Assembly (NCBI GenBank): GCA_017559955.1
Contig: JAFYPQ010000030.1
Span: 1-64,000 of the forward strand
Length of the DNA: 64,000 nucleotides
Direction of reading: 5' to 3'
Source: Bacteroidales bacterium
Lineage (GTDB): Bacteria > Bacteroidota > Bacteroidia > Bacteroidales > G3-4614
The notes beneath the pieces are model-generated. The model ran no database searches. It worked only from the letters and a program-made list of their open reading frames with translations, and had not been told where the DNA came from. The position numbers and the translations under genes are program-made. Of this stretch, positions 52,628 through 61,448 are shown piece after piece. The stretch's first letter is position 1, and each line of letters begins with the position of its first letter.

Positions 52628-54481
52628 ATGACACCAAATAAGAAACCTGATTTGAAATTATGGTTACCCACCACAAAAAAAGAGATGGAAATTCGTGGGT
52701 GGGATTATGTAGATGTTATTATCTTTAGCGGTGATGCATACGTTGATCATCCATCTTTTGGTGCGGCTGTTATTGGCAGGACTCTTGAAGCTGAAGGTTT
52801 AAGGGTTGCTATTGTACCTCAGCCTAATTGGAGGGATGATTTACGAGATTTTAAGAAATTAGGTAAGCCTCGTCTCTTTTTTGGTGTATCGGCAGGAGCT
52901 ATGGACTCTATGGTAAACCATTACACTGCAAATAAAAGATTGAGAAGCGATGACGCATATACTCCTGATGGGAAAGCCGGTATGCGACCCGATTATCCTA
53001 CTATAGTTTATAGTAATATTTTAAAGGATATTTACCCCGACACGCCAATTATTATAGGTGGCATTGAAGCTTCGATGCGAAGATTGGCTCACTACGACTA
53101 TTGGCAAGACTCTTTTAGAAAGAGTATTATAATTGACAGCAAAGCCGACATATTGGTTTATGGCATGGGCGAAAAACCTATTATAAAAATTGCCCAAGAA
53201 TTATCACGAGGCAAAGATGTTTCGGAACTTAAAGATATTCCTCAAACAGCTGTATTATGCAACGTGAATGATGTTAAATCAGATGAAAAAAACATTACGC
53301 TTCACTCATTTGATGTTTGCTTAAAAGATAAACGCAAAGAGGCTGAAAACTTTAAAATAATTGACGAGGAGAGTAATAGAGTAACCGACATTACCTTATG
53401 GCAGAAATATAGTGATTGTGCCGTTAAGGTTAACCCTCCTTTTGCTCCAATGACAGAAGAGGAGATTGATGCTTCGTTTGACCTGCCATACACAAGACTT
53501 CCACACCCTAAATATACAGGGAAAAGCCTTTCGGCATACGAAATGATAAAATTCTCTGTTAATCTTCATCGTGGATGTTTTGGCGGTTGTGCCTTTTGTG
53601 CTATCGCCGCTCATCAAGGGAAACAGATAGCCTCTCGTTCGGAACGTTCTATTTTAGAAGAAGTTAAAAAACTAACCTTAATGCCTGATTTCAAAGGTTA
53701 TCTCTCGGACTTAGGAGGACCTTCTGCCAATATGTATAAAATGGAAGGTAAGAATAAGGAGATGTGTAGAAAATGTAAAAGACCATCGTGTCTTCACCCG
53801 AAAATGTGTAAAAATTTAAAATGCGACCATTCTCACCTTATCGAATTATACAAGAAAGTTGATAATATAAAAGGTATTAAAAAGAGTTTTATTGGCAGCG
53901 GTATTAGATATGATATGCTTATGTATCGTTATGATGATGAAAATATGAACATCGCCGCAAAGAGATATACCGAAGAGGTAATCCGTAATCACGTTTCGGG
54001 CAGATTGAAAGTTGCACCTGAACACACTTCAGAGAAAGTCTTGAATATTATGCGAAAACCTTCATTTTCAATGTTTGGAGAGTTTAGAAAAGTTTTTGAC
54101 AAAACAAATCTAAAATATGGTTTAAATCAACAACTGATACCATACTTTATTTCGAGCCACCCGGGATGTTCGTTAGTTGATATGGCAGAGCTTGCCGTTA
54201 TTACCAAAGATTTGAATTTCAGACTCGAACAGGTACAAGACTTTACCCCTACTCCTATGACCCTTTCAACAGAAATATTCTACACAGGAATAAATCCTTA
54301 TACTGGAGAAGAGGTATATACAGCAAAAAACAGAAACGACAAACTTGCCCAAAGAGAGTTTTTCTTTTGGTACAAACCCGAAAACAAAAACAATATCAGA
54401 ACAATGTTAAAACGTATTGGAAGAGAAGATTTGGCTAATAAACTTTTAGGTACAAAGAAAATAAAAGAGAAAAGACAATAA
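52628..54481 (+). CDS. YgiQ family (UPF0313) radical SAM protein
   Basis: Protein of 617 residues. A B12-binding-like N-terminal region (D-V-I-I-F-S-G-D-A-Y-V-D-H-P-S-F near 30-45) precedes a radical SAM core with the cluster motif C-F-G-G-C-A-F-C near 316-323, then A-P-E-H-T-S near 463. A second cysteine set (C-R-K-C-K-R-P-S-C and C-K-N-L-K-C) sits near 378-400. The substrate is unknown for the family. It is coupled to uvrB by a 1-bp gap, although a repair role does not follow from that alone. Confidence 0.93.
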   Translation: MTPNKKPDLKLWLPTTKKEMEIRGWDYVDVIIFSGDAYVDHPSFGAAVIGRTLEAEGLRVAIVPQPNWRDDLRDFKKLGKPRLFFGVSAGAMDSMVNHYTANKRLRSDDAYTPDGKAGMRPDYPTIVYSNILKDIYPDTPIIIGGIEASMRRLAHYDYWQDSFRKSIIIDSKADILVYGMGEKPIIKIAQELSRGKDVSELKDIPQTAVLCNVNDVKSDEKNITLHSFDVCLKDKRKEAENFKIIDEESNRVTDITLWQKYSDCAVKVNPPFAPMTEEEIDASFDLPYTRLPHPKYTGKSLSAYEMIKFSVNLHRGCFGGCAFCAIAAHQGKQIASRSERSILEEVKKLTLMPDFKGYLSDLGGPSANMYKMEGKNKEMCRKCKRPSCLHPKMCKNLKCDHSHLIELYKKVDNIKGIKKSFIGSGIRYDMLMYRYDDENMNIAAKRYTEEVIRNHVSGRLKVAPEHTSEKVLNIMRKPSFSMFGEFRKVFDKTNLKYGLNQQLIPYFISSHPGCSLVDMAELAVITKDLNFRLEQVQDFTPTPMTLSTEIFYTGINPYTGEEVYTAKNRNDKLAQREFFFWYKPENKNNIRTMLKRIGREDLANKLLGTKKIKEKRQ

Positions 54482-54484
54482 GTG

Positions 54485-55414
54485 TTAGCTGTTAGCTGAT
54501 AGTTGTAATATTTCAGCTACTTTATCGTCAAGCGACAAGTTATAGTCAATCCAATTTATCTTAAAGCCTCGTCGTTCCATTCCTCTAAACCATGTCATTT
54601 GCCGTTTGGCAAATTGGTGTATTGCTATTTCTAACGACGATACCATATCTTCATAGCTCCTTTTTCCGATTATATATTCGGTTAAGTATTTATACTCCAA
54701 ACCATAATATATCAAATCATCAGGGGATATTCCTTCGTTTAATAATGCTTCGACCTCTGCGACCATTCCTTGTTCTAAACGTTCGTGCAAACGTCTTGTA
54801 ATATTTGCACGTCGTGTTTCTCTATCAATATCTATTGCTACAAGCAGTGTTTCAATAGGTGTATCTTCCAACTCGGGCTGTGGCAGTGTTTTATAATATT
54901 CCGCTATCTCTATTGCCCTTATTGCTCGTTTACAACTATCAACATCGGTAGTATTATGCAGAGTTTTGTATTGCGATAAAATCAATGTAAGTTCTTCTAA
55001 TGTTTTTTCGGAGAGTCGCTCTCGCAATTCTCTGTTTTCTGGGACTTCGGGCATCGCATATCCTTTTAAAACTGTCTCTACATACAGACCTGTTCCTCCA
55101 CATATTATAGGCAAACGCCCCCTTACCTGAATATCGTTCATACAAGTTGTAAAATCTCTTTTATACTGATAGAGATTATACTTATATCCCGGCTCGCAAA
55201 TATCGATGAGATGATATGGCACAGCAATTCCATTATAGGAGTATTCCGATAAATCTTTTCCGGTTCCCAAATCCATACGACGATATACTTGACGTGAATC
55301 TGCAGATAGTATTTCACCTGCAGTTTCATACGCCAATTTTACAGCCAAGGATGTTTTTCCTGACGCAGTTACCCCTACAATGGTAATAGACCTTGCTCCA
55401 GTATCTTTATTCAC
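54485..55414 (-). CDS. miaA: tRNA dimethylallyltransferase
   Basis: Enzyme of 309 residues that adds a dimethylallyl group to A37 of tRNAs reading UNN codons. The P-loop reads G-V-T-A-S-G-K-T-S at 14-22 (Val where Pro is usual) and the substrate motif S-A-D-S-R-Q-V-Y-R follows near 37-45. G-G-T-G-L-Y-V near 104 and the basic D-I-D-R-E-T-R-R region near 196 also fit. The prenyl donor comes from the MEP pathway begun by dxs in this window. It overlaps the end of an upstream orphan gene by 8 bp and converges on ygiQ with a 3-bp gap. Confidence 0.95.
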   Translation of the reverse strand: MNKDTGARSITIVGVTASGKTSLAVKLAYETAGEILSADSRQVYRRMDLGTGKDLSEYSYNGIAVPYHLIDICEPGYKYNLYQYKRDFTTCMNDIQVRGRLPIICGGTGLYVETVLKGYAMPEVPENRELRERLSEKTLEELTLILSQYKTLHNTTDVDSCKRAIRAIEIAEYYKTLPQPELEDTPIETLLVAIDIDRETRRANITRRLHERLEQGMVAEVEALLNEGISPDDLIYYGLEYKYLTEYIIGKRSYEDMVSSLEIAIHQFAKRQMTWFRGMERRGFKINWIDYNLSLDDKVAEILQLSANS

Positions 55415-55919
55415 ATTGAATGTCTAAATCCAAGTTTGGAATTATATTGTCTTTTATAAATGCAATTTCTCCAAACAACATTCTATTATTTAGAATGTCG
55501 TCTGTTGCAACTTCACCTGGATATAGAACCACCTCTTTTTGTAGGCTCTTTGCCTCCTCTACACTTTGTCTGACATAATACAAACGAACAACGGTATTGT
55601 ATTTTCCGCTTTCATTTTTGTACTGAGTTACAAAATGTTTCTCTACTGTTGGAAGTGCGTCATTTATGCGAGCAAATGCAGTTGCATAATCTTCATCATA
55701 TCTCAATATTGTAGAATACTGAGTATCATACGCACTTTCATCAAAAAATACATCACTAGACAAAATAAACTCCTTGTTTTCAGAGATTGGTAAAACCCTT
55801 ATACAAAAAACTTTGTAATTTGCAGGATTTTTCACATACTCCGACATTAATACAGAGTCAATCACGTCATTACAATCATTCACTACTGCTAATAAGCAAT
55901 CTTTATTCGGTTCACTCAT
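55407..55919 (-). CDS. Conserved-looking protein of unknown function upstream of miaA
   Basis: Soluble, acidic protein of 170 residues with no signal peptide or membrane segment. It has mixed alpha/beta content, with strand-like runs Y-K-V-F-C-I-R-V-L-P near 34, V-V-R-L-Y-Y-V-R near 110 and K-E-V-V-L-Y-P-G near 127. Four cysteines (near 8, 16, 37 and 169) are scattered, with no metal-site spacing. I do not recognise a family. Its 3' end overlaps the miaA start by 8 bp, so the two are translationally coupled, which suggests but does not show a tRNA-related or ribosome-linked role. Confidence 0.7.
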   Translation of the reverse strand: MSEPNKDCLLAVVNDCNDVIDSVLMSEYVKNPANYKVFCIRVLPISENKEFILSSDVFFDESAYDTQYSTILRYDEDYATAFARINDALPTVEKHFVTQYKNESGKYNTVVRLYYVRQSVEEAKSLQKEVVLYPGEVATDDILNNRMLFGEIAFIKDNIIPNLDLDIQCE

Positions 55920-56028
55920 CTAAATAAAATCTTATCTAAATAAAATCTTATATAAATAATTAATTTTTATTTTTTTATCAATAATTGTTAACCTATTCCA
56001 TAGTATGACAAATAGAACTCATCATACA

Positions 56029-58188
56029 TTATCGAGTATTACGACTTATAAACTCACATATTCGAGTATATAAATGTAAACGATTATTATAACCCAAAAT
56101 TGAATGATTACAATCAGGGTATAATTGCATTTCAAATTGTTTTCCGGCATTAATCAATGCCGTGGTATATTGCATCGTATTTATAAAACGCACATTATCA
56201 TCCGCAGTTCCGGTTATTAGTAATAGATTACCTTTCAAATCACCGGCTTTCAACAAAGGAGAGGTTATGTTATAACCCTCTTCATTTGCTTGCGGGGTAT
56301 TCATATATCGCTCTGTATATATTGCATCATATAAACGCCAATCGGTAACGGGGGCCACTGCAACACCATTTTTAAAAATACCGTTGCCGGTTGACATACA
56401 CATCAAAGTATTGAAACCGCCAAAACTCCAACCATATAATGTTATGTTATCTTTATCGATATATGATTTTGTTGACAAATATTTGGCTGCAGATATTTGA
56501 TCTTTACTTTCATTTATTCCCATTTGGCGATATATACAATGAGAAAAAGTTTCACCTCTTCCTCCTGTTCCACGAGAATCTACACAAACAACTAAATATC
56601 CTTTCTGTACCATATAATGAAGCCAATCTAATGACTCCCAACGATTAAGAACTCTTTGTGATCCAGGCCCACTATATTGCATCATTATTACCGGATACTT
56701 TTTATTCTCTGTAAAATCGAGAGGTTTTAATATATACCCGTTTAACTCTGTGCCGCTCTCATTAGTAAATGTAAAAAACTCTTTTTCTACAAACTTTAAT
56801 CCTTTTAAAGCTTTGTTGTCTGAGAATGTTTTTACCCTCTTTCCTGAAACAGAATTCAATGTTACTTCATAGGGAGTTGTTACATTAGAATATGACATTA
56901 TAAAGTATGTTGCTGTCGGGTTTAATTCTGCTGTAACATAGCCTCCTTTATTACTTAATGCTGTAGTCTTTCCAGCTGTATCAACTTTATATAATCCACT
57001 ATATATCGCTCCCTCGGGATTTCCGATATAATAAAAGTTCTTTTTACCATCCGAACCCAAGAACGACAATACATCCCATTTGCCTGATGTTAATTGACGT
57101 ATAAGTTTTCCTTTTGTTGAATATTGATACAGGTGGCGATTTCCATCTCTCATTGATGGCATTACAAAATATGAGTCAAAAAACACAATATTATTATAGC
57201 TTTTCTCATCCACCCATGTTTTACTACTCTCTTTTACTAAAAGTTTTGAGACTCCTGATTTAGGATTTACGCTATATACATTCAATATGTTTTGCTCTCT
57301 GTTAAGAGTCATAACTGCAAGAGATGTTGAATCGGGAGTAAATACTATTCGAGGAATATACCCTCCATTTTCAACAGGAACATCCATTTTCTTGACAACT
57401 CTTGACTCTACAGAATATGTATATACCTCAGTTACCGAACAATCTTTTCCCGAAACAGGATACTTATAGTTATATTCTTCAGGATATGGATTTGATATAT
57501 TTTCTCCTTGGTTATAAATTTGCATAGATGTATTATCGACATCTCCCTCATTTGTTCGAAGGAATGCCAATGTTTCGCTATCAGATGACCAAGTCATTGA
57601 ATTTACAAAGCGAAACTCCTCTTCATATGCCCAAGATGTTATTCCGTACATTAATGTATCTTGTTTTGCACCTCGTGTTACTTCTGATTGAGAATCGTAA
57701 TCCAACTTTTTAAGATATATATTTCCGTCCATTACAAACGCAACCATACGCCCATTTGGCGATAGCGTGGCAATCTGTTGCTTACAAGTATCCTTTGTTA
57801 AAGGTTTTACTAAATTACGTTTAACCTCAACAGTATAGTATTTTGCCTTATACGACAGACGATATATCTTCTCTTTATCTGTATGAAGTAATATATATCT
57901 GAAATCACGACTCATTTCAAATCCGTCAAAAGAGCTAAACTTACAATCACGAGCAGTTGCAGTATTAAAAAGAGTATCCACAACTTTTCCTGTCGCATAC
58001 TCATATTTAAATATCATTGTCTTTTCAGGATTTGCTATAGCAAAATATTTACCATCTGCCGATGATATTAGTTTAGGCATGGTTTCTGCCTTATATTTAT
58101 TTGACACTATATCTTCTAATGTAAGGGTTGCAGAAAGGTTGAAAACCAATAACATTAGTACAAATAGTGTTGATAATATTCTCTTCAT
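56029..58188 (-). CDS. Dipeptidyl peptidase IV-like S9 family serine peptidase
   Basis: Secreted exopeptidase of 719 residues that removes X-Pro or X-Ala dipeptides. A signal peptide (about 1-20) is followed by the eight-bladed DPPIV N-terminal propeller (about 60-460) and an alpha/beta hydrolase domain. The nucleophile is Ser588 in G-W-S-F-G-G; the acid is in G-T-A-D-D-N near 665 and the His in D-C-N-H-S near 700. The S9B double-Glu for the free amino group is probably in A-Y-E-E-E-F-R-F near 204. It feeds peptide uptake and is common in peptide-using Bacteroidales. It has its own -7 box and no close partner. Confidence 0.93.
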   Translation of the reverse strand: MKRILSTLFVLMLLVFNLSATLTLEDIVSNKYKAETMPKLISSADGKYFAIANPEKTMIFKYEYATGKVVDTLFNTATARDCKFSSFDGFEMSRDFRYILLHTDKEKIYRLSYKAKYYTVEVKRNLVKPLTKDTCKQQIATLSPNGRMVAFVMDGNIYLKKLDYDSQSEVTRGAKQDTLMYGITSWAYEEEFRFVNSMTWSSDSETLAFLRTNEGDVDNTSMQIYNQGENISNPYPEEYNYKYPVSGKDCSVTEVYTYSVESRVVKKMDVPVENGGYIPRIVFTPDSTSLAVMTLNREQNILNVYSVNPKSGVSKLLVKESSKTWVDEKSYNNIVFFDSYFVMPSMRDGNRHLYQYSTKGKLIRQLTSGKWDVLSFLGSDGKKNFYYIGNPEGAIYSGLYKVDTAGKTTALSNKGGYVTAELNPTATYFIMSYSNVTTPYEVTLNSVSGKRVKTFSDNKALKGLKFVEKEFFTFTNESGTELNGYILKPLDFTENKKYPVIMMQYSGPGSQRVLNRWESLDWLHYMVQKGYLVVCVDSRGTGGRGETFSHCIYRQMGINESKDQISAAKYLSTKSYIDKDNITLYGWSFGGFNTLMCMSTGNGIFKNGVAVAPVTDWRLYDAIYTERYMNTPQANEEGYNITSPLLKAGDLKGNLLLITGTADDNVRFINTMQYTTALINAGKQFEMQLYPDCNHSILGYNNRLHLYTRICEFISRNTR

Positions 58189-58215
58189 AGTAACGTCTAA
58201 TTCCTTTCTAACTTA

Positions 58216-58223
58216 CAAATATA
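58216..58223 (-). promoter_or_regulatory. -7 promoter box of the DPP-IV-like gene
   Basis: On the minus strand this is TATATTTG, a full match to the consensus, 27 nt before the ATG at 58188. Confidence 0.45.
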
Positions 58224-58401
58224 TAAAATTTTATATATTTAGTAATAATATTCTTGAAATAAAAAGCAAACAAAAATAAAAAATTTATTTACACCCGATA
58301 AAAGAGGATAAAATCGACATATTACAAGCTATAAACTAATCTTTTTTTCTTCGATATCTAATTTTTGATTAACTGTCAATAGCAACAATTCTTTTATGAT
58401 T

Positions 58402-59169
58402 TTATTTTTTAAGCATTATACCATTAAATATACGACCCGATTTGATACCTAAACGTCGAGCTGAGAAAAATTCTTTATAATTATAATATGTACATATTCC
58501 CGAAATATGAATTTTTTCACTTTTAACTCCGCAACTTAACAATTGAATTCGATTTGCCTCCCATAAATCGATATGCCACTTTTCTTGTTGTCGGGCAATC
58601 AGATTCATATCAAACCCGGCATCTGAAAAGGCTTTATACACCTCATCCCCCACTTCAAATGATTTTAAGCTAATACCCGGACAGATGACAACTTTTATAA
58701 ATTGAGCATTACTTGAATACTCTTTTTGTAAAAATTTAATTATCTTTACAACAATATAATTAAGAGTTCCACGCCAACCTGCATGAATGGCGGCAACAAC
58801 CTTATTAATCTCATCATATAATAAGATTGGGATACAATCTGCAGTTGAAACACCTATACAAACTTGCGGCAGATTAGTTACAACCGCATCGACACCATAT
58901 AACTTTTGTATGCGTTCTTTATTTGTTAAACTAAAAAAATTCTCATTAATGGAAACAATATTTGTTTGGTGTGTCTGATAAGGCAATATAAGCTTATCAT
59001 CTGAAATATTAAGTTCACGACACAACTCTTCTCGACATCTGGCAACATGTTCCTCGCTATCTCCGCAATAATGAGTAATATTAAAGGTCGCATAATTACC
59101 ATTTCCTCCCCCTCTCTTGGTTGAAAATGCTATTATTTCATCTGAAATATTATACTTTAATAAATTCAT
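58402..59169 (-). CDS. pgeF: PgeF/YfiH laccase-domain protein (COG1496)
   Basis: Protein of 255 residues from the ATG at 59169. Family motifs: F-S-T-K-R-G-G-G-N-G-N-Y-A near 15, L-P-Y-Q-T-H near 68, S-T-A-D-C-I-P-I near 114-121 (the zinc Cys), A-A-I-H-A-G-W-R-G-T near 131-140 (the zinc His), and C-P-G-I-S near 167, then the closing F-F-S-A-R-R-L-G. In E. coli the family edits peptidoglycan muropeptides by removing wrongly placed L-Ser; others report purine nucleoside activity. The open frame extends to a TTG (59220) that overlaps mgtC, but family N-termini begin close to M-N-L-L-K-Y. Confidence 0.92.
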   Translation of the reverse strand: MNLLKYNISDEIIAFSTKRGGGNGNYATFNITHYCGDSEEHVARCREELCRELNISDDKLILPYQTHQTNIVSINENFFSLTNKERIQKLYGVDAVVTNLPQVCIGVSTADCIPILLYDEINKVVAAIHAGWRGTLNYIVVKIIKFLQKEYSSNAQFIKVVICPGISLKSFEVGDEVYKAFSDAGFDMNLIARQQEKWHIDLWEANRIQLLSCGVKSEKIHISGICTYYNYKEFFSARRLGIKSGRIFNGIMLKK

Positions 59170-59212
59170 TATCAAAAGCAATTTGACGTTGTTTTTATTT
59201 TTAAGCCTCTTA

Positions 59213-59890
59213 TTAATCAACCTTCTCTAATAAAACATCGGGCTGTTGTTGTATATAATTTATTATATAGGATTCAGTTTCAGAATTGATTGAACGAATA
59301 ACTATATTTACTCTATACACACTATTCTCGTCCGTTCCTATCTTTTCAGCACTATAACTAACCAAACGTCCGTTACAACGAGAAACCTCTTCATTTATAT
59401 TTTTAATATTCGAATAGTTTGTTGTTGAATATTGAACCAATAGGGTATGAATTCCTGCATTCTTAAATATCAGAGGGAACAACTCCAACCCCAAAAGAGT
59501 TAAAATTGTTGTTACAATACCTATTGCATACATTCCACTTCCGACAGCCAATCCAATTCCTGCCGTTGCCCACAACCCTGCCGCAGTAGTAAGACCTCGA
59601 ACTATATGTTTCTGTAAAATTATTGTACCTGCTCCTATAAATCCAATTCCGCTTACAACTTGCGCTGCTATTCGTGCAGGATCATAGCGAGTTGTATCCA
59701 CTCCAACTAAATCTTCAAAACCGTATTGCGATATTATCATTATTAATGCACTTCCTATCGACACCAAAATATGAGTACGAAATCCTGCATCTTTCGCTCT
59801 AAACGTTCGGTCAAGTCCTATGATTGCACCTAAAACAAAAGCCACCGAAAGGCGAAGGGTAAATTCCCAAAATTTAGGATGTAGTTCCAT
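59213..59890 (-). CDS. MgtC/SapB family membrane protein
   Basis: Inner-membrane protein of 225 residues from the ATG at 59890. The MgtC core covers about 8-130 with five hydrophobic segments; the hallmark G-A-I-I-G-L-D-R-x-x-R-x-K-D-A-G-F-R-T-H lies near 18-37, followed by V-S-G-I-G-F-I-G-A-G near 84. A soluble C-terminal ACT-like domain of about 85 residues follows. MgtC proteins help growth at low magnesium, partly by acting on the ATP synthase; the exact role here is unknown. A TTG two codons upstream extends the frame. pgeF follows after 43 bp. Confidence 0.9.
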   Translation of the reverse strand: MELHPKFWEFTLRLSVAFVLGAIIGLDRTFRAKDAGFRTHILVSIGSALIMIISQYGFEDLVGVDTTRYDPARIAAQVVSGIGFIGAGTIILQKHIVRGLTTAAGLWATAGIGLAVGSGMYAIGIVTTILTLLGLELFPLIFKNAGIHTLLVQYSTTNYSNIKNINEEVSRCNGRLVSYSAEKIGTDENSVYRVNIVIRSINSETESYIINYIQQQPDVLLEKVD

Positions 59891-60051
59891 AAACAATATA
59901 TATTAATGTATATTGCGAATATACAAATTATTTATTCATTTATAAAGCATCGGTATTTTTTTGTAATAATTATACAACAAATTACTTTGATAATCGGTCA
60001 TTACGAACATTATTACAGCAAATGACAATAAGATTATTTAATTTTTTTTAG

Positions 60052-60059
60052 TAATTTTG
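60052..60059 (+). promoter_or_regulatory. -7 promoter box of the CDP-alcohol phosphatidyltransferase gene
   Basis: TAATTTTG matches TAnnTTTG, 59 nt before the ATG. The leader contains a direct repeat of CAATTGT. No -33 TTTG is clear. Confidence 0.45.
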
Positions 60060-60118
60060 CACCCGAAATAACCAAAAGTTGTCAATTGTATGGCAATTGT
60101 TTTATAAAATAGGAAAAA

Positions 60119-60820
60119 ATGGGAAAAGAAAAATCAGAAAGAATTCAAACTTCAATTTTAAATAGGCTTGAAAAAAAGGCTCTCGTTTGGTTGGCTAACA
60201 GACAACCAAAATGGATGACTTCAGATATGCTAACATATATAGGTGTATTAGGAGCAGTAATATGTGCAGCAGGATTTGCTCTTTCAAGATGCAACATACT
60301 ATGGTTATGGCTATCATCTTTTGGTTTGGTGGTAAATTGGTATGGAGATAGCTTAGATGGCACACTGGCACGTGTAAGAAATATGCAACGTCCGACATAC
60401 GGCTTCTTCATCGACCACTCTTTAGATGCCATTACAATTTGTATTATGTGTATAGGTGCAGGATTATCTCCCGTATTTAGAATGGATATTGCAATGTTGC
60501 TTCTTGTCGGATACTTGGTATTATCAATATACACCTACATATGCACTATTATCAAAGATGAATTCAGATTAACTTATGGAGGAGGTTTCGGTCCAACCGA
60601 ATTACGTTTAATCATTATCATCTTAAATACTATCGTTATGTACACACCTTGGATAGAAATCTACATTCCTTGTAATTTATATGGTTTCGATTTAGGTGTC
60701 GGTGTATATGATATTGTTGGCTTCGCATTCTCAGTAATTATATTTACTATGTGGTTCCAACAATTCTATAAAGACCGTAAAATGTTGGCAAAAAAAGATC
60801 CTGTAAAGAAAGCAAACTAA
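60119..60820 (+). CDS. CDP-alcohol phosphatidyltransferase
   Basis: Integral membrane enzyme of 233 residues that moves a phosphatidyl (or similar) group from a CDP-activated lipid to an alcohol. The family motif D-x-x-D-G-x-x-A-R-x(8)-G-x-x-x-D-x-x-x-D is complete: D-S-L-D-G-T-L-A-R near 77-85 and G-F-F-I-D-H-S-L-D near 94-102. Six hydrophobic segments are likely. The N-terminus (P-K-W-M-T-S-D-M-L-T-Y-I-G) resembles the eukaryotic-type branch more than PgsA, so the product may be a phosphoinositol, phosphoethanolamine or sphingolipid headgroup; I cannot tell which. gtrA follows after 12 bp. Confidence 0.88.
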   Translation: MGKEKSERIQTSILNRLEKKALVWLANRQPKWMTSDMLTYIGVLGAVICAAGFALSRCNILWLWLSSFGLVVNWYGDSLDGTLARVRNMQRPTYGFFIDHSLDAITICIMCIGAGLSPVFRMDIAMLLLVGYLVLSIYTYICTIIKDEFRLTYGGGFGPTELRLIIIILNTIVMYTPWIEIYIPCNLYGFDLGVGVYDIVGFAFSVIIFTMWFQQFYKDRKMLAKKDPVKKAN

Positions 60821-60832
60821 AGATATTTCGAC

Positions 60833-61252
60833 GTGTTTATTAAATACCTAAAATTTGTATTAACCAGACTGTTAGGAACGGGTGTTGACACGTTGGTCCT
60901 ATGGATATTTTCTGACTTTATATTTTCATCATCATATTTTGGCAGAAATATAATATCTCCAACTATTTCATTCGAAGCCGCTGTTATTTGTAACTTTTTC
61001 TGCTCTTACTATTGGATATGGAAAAATAACACTGATAAAAGAGGTAAAAAATCTTTCTTATTTAAATTTGCGGTGTTTAACCTGTCCGCCATATTAGGGT
61101 TCTTAATAAAGATGGGATTCCTACTGCTCTTCGAAGCAATTTTTGGTTGGGACGTTGTTGTTTGTAATTTAGTAGCCCTTCTGATTTCGGGTTTGTTAAA
61201 TTTTGGTTTCGATATATTGATATTCAAAAAGCCGAAGACCAAAACCAACTAA
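60833..61252 (+). CDS. GtrA family membrane protein
   Basis: Small membrane protein of 139 residues with four hydrophobic segments. The start R-L-L-G-T-G-V-D-T-L-V-L-W and the mid-protein C-N-F-F-C-S-Y-Y-W-I-W near 53 are GtrA hallmarks (the family's usual N-F-x-x-x-R-x-W-V-F equivalent). GtrA proteins flip or assist lipid-linked sugars and related polyprenyl-phosphate carriers. It starts at GTG, 12 bp after the phosphatidyltransferase stop; no ATG fits without losing the first helix. The pair suggests a shared role in a modified lipid or glycan. Confidence 0.85.
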   Translation: MFIKYLKFVLTRLLGTGVDTLVLWIFSDFIFSSSYFGRNIISPTISFEAAVICNFFCSYYWIWKNNTDKRGKKSFLFKFAVFNLSAILGFLIKMGFLLLFEAIFGWDVVVCNLVALLISGLLNFGFDILIFKKPKTKTN

Positions 61253-61278
61253 AAATTTCATACTACATTATATATAAT

Positions 61279-61328
61279 AAAGGAGACTATGTCAAAATAA
61301 GAAATTTTGCTTAGTCTCTTTTGTTTTT
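61279..61328 (+). terminator. Terminator after gtrA
   Basis: AAAGGAGACTA pairs with TAGTCTCTTTT (one G-U), with an inner CAAAAT/ATTTTG stem, and is followed by GTTTTT. It ends the phosphatidyltransferase-gtrA transcript. Confidence 0.75.
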
Positions 61329-61397
61329 ATGATTAACAAAACATCTTTTTTGTCAATTATAAAACCGTTACTATTAGAAATATGTTTATTAATTATT

Positions 61398-61405
61398 ATC
61401 TTCGC
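61398..61405 (+). promoter_or_regulatory. -7 promoter box of the DUF151 gene
   Basis: TATCTTCG, the TTCG variant, lies 43 nt before the ATG at 61449. Confidence 0.45.
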
Positions 61406-61448
61406 ACTAAGAAGTTGTTTCTAAGGGAACAGTTAGAAATTTTATATT

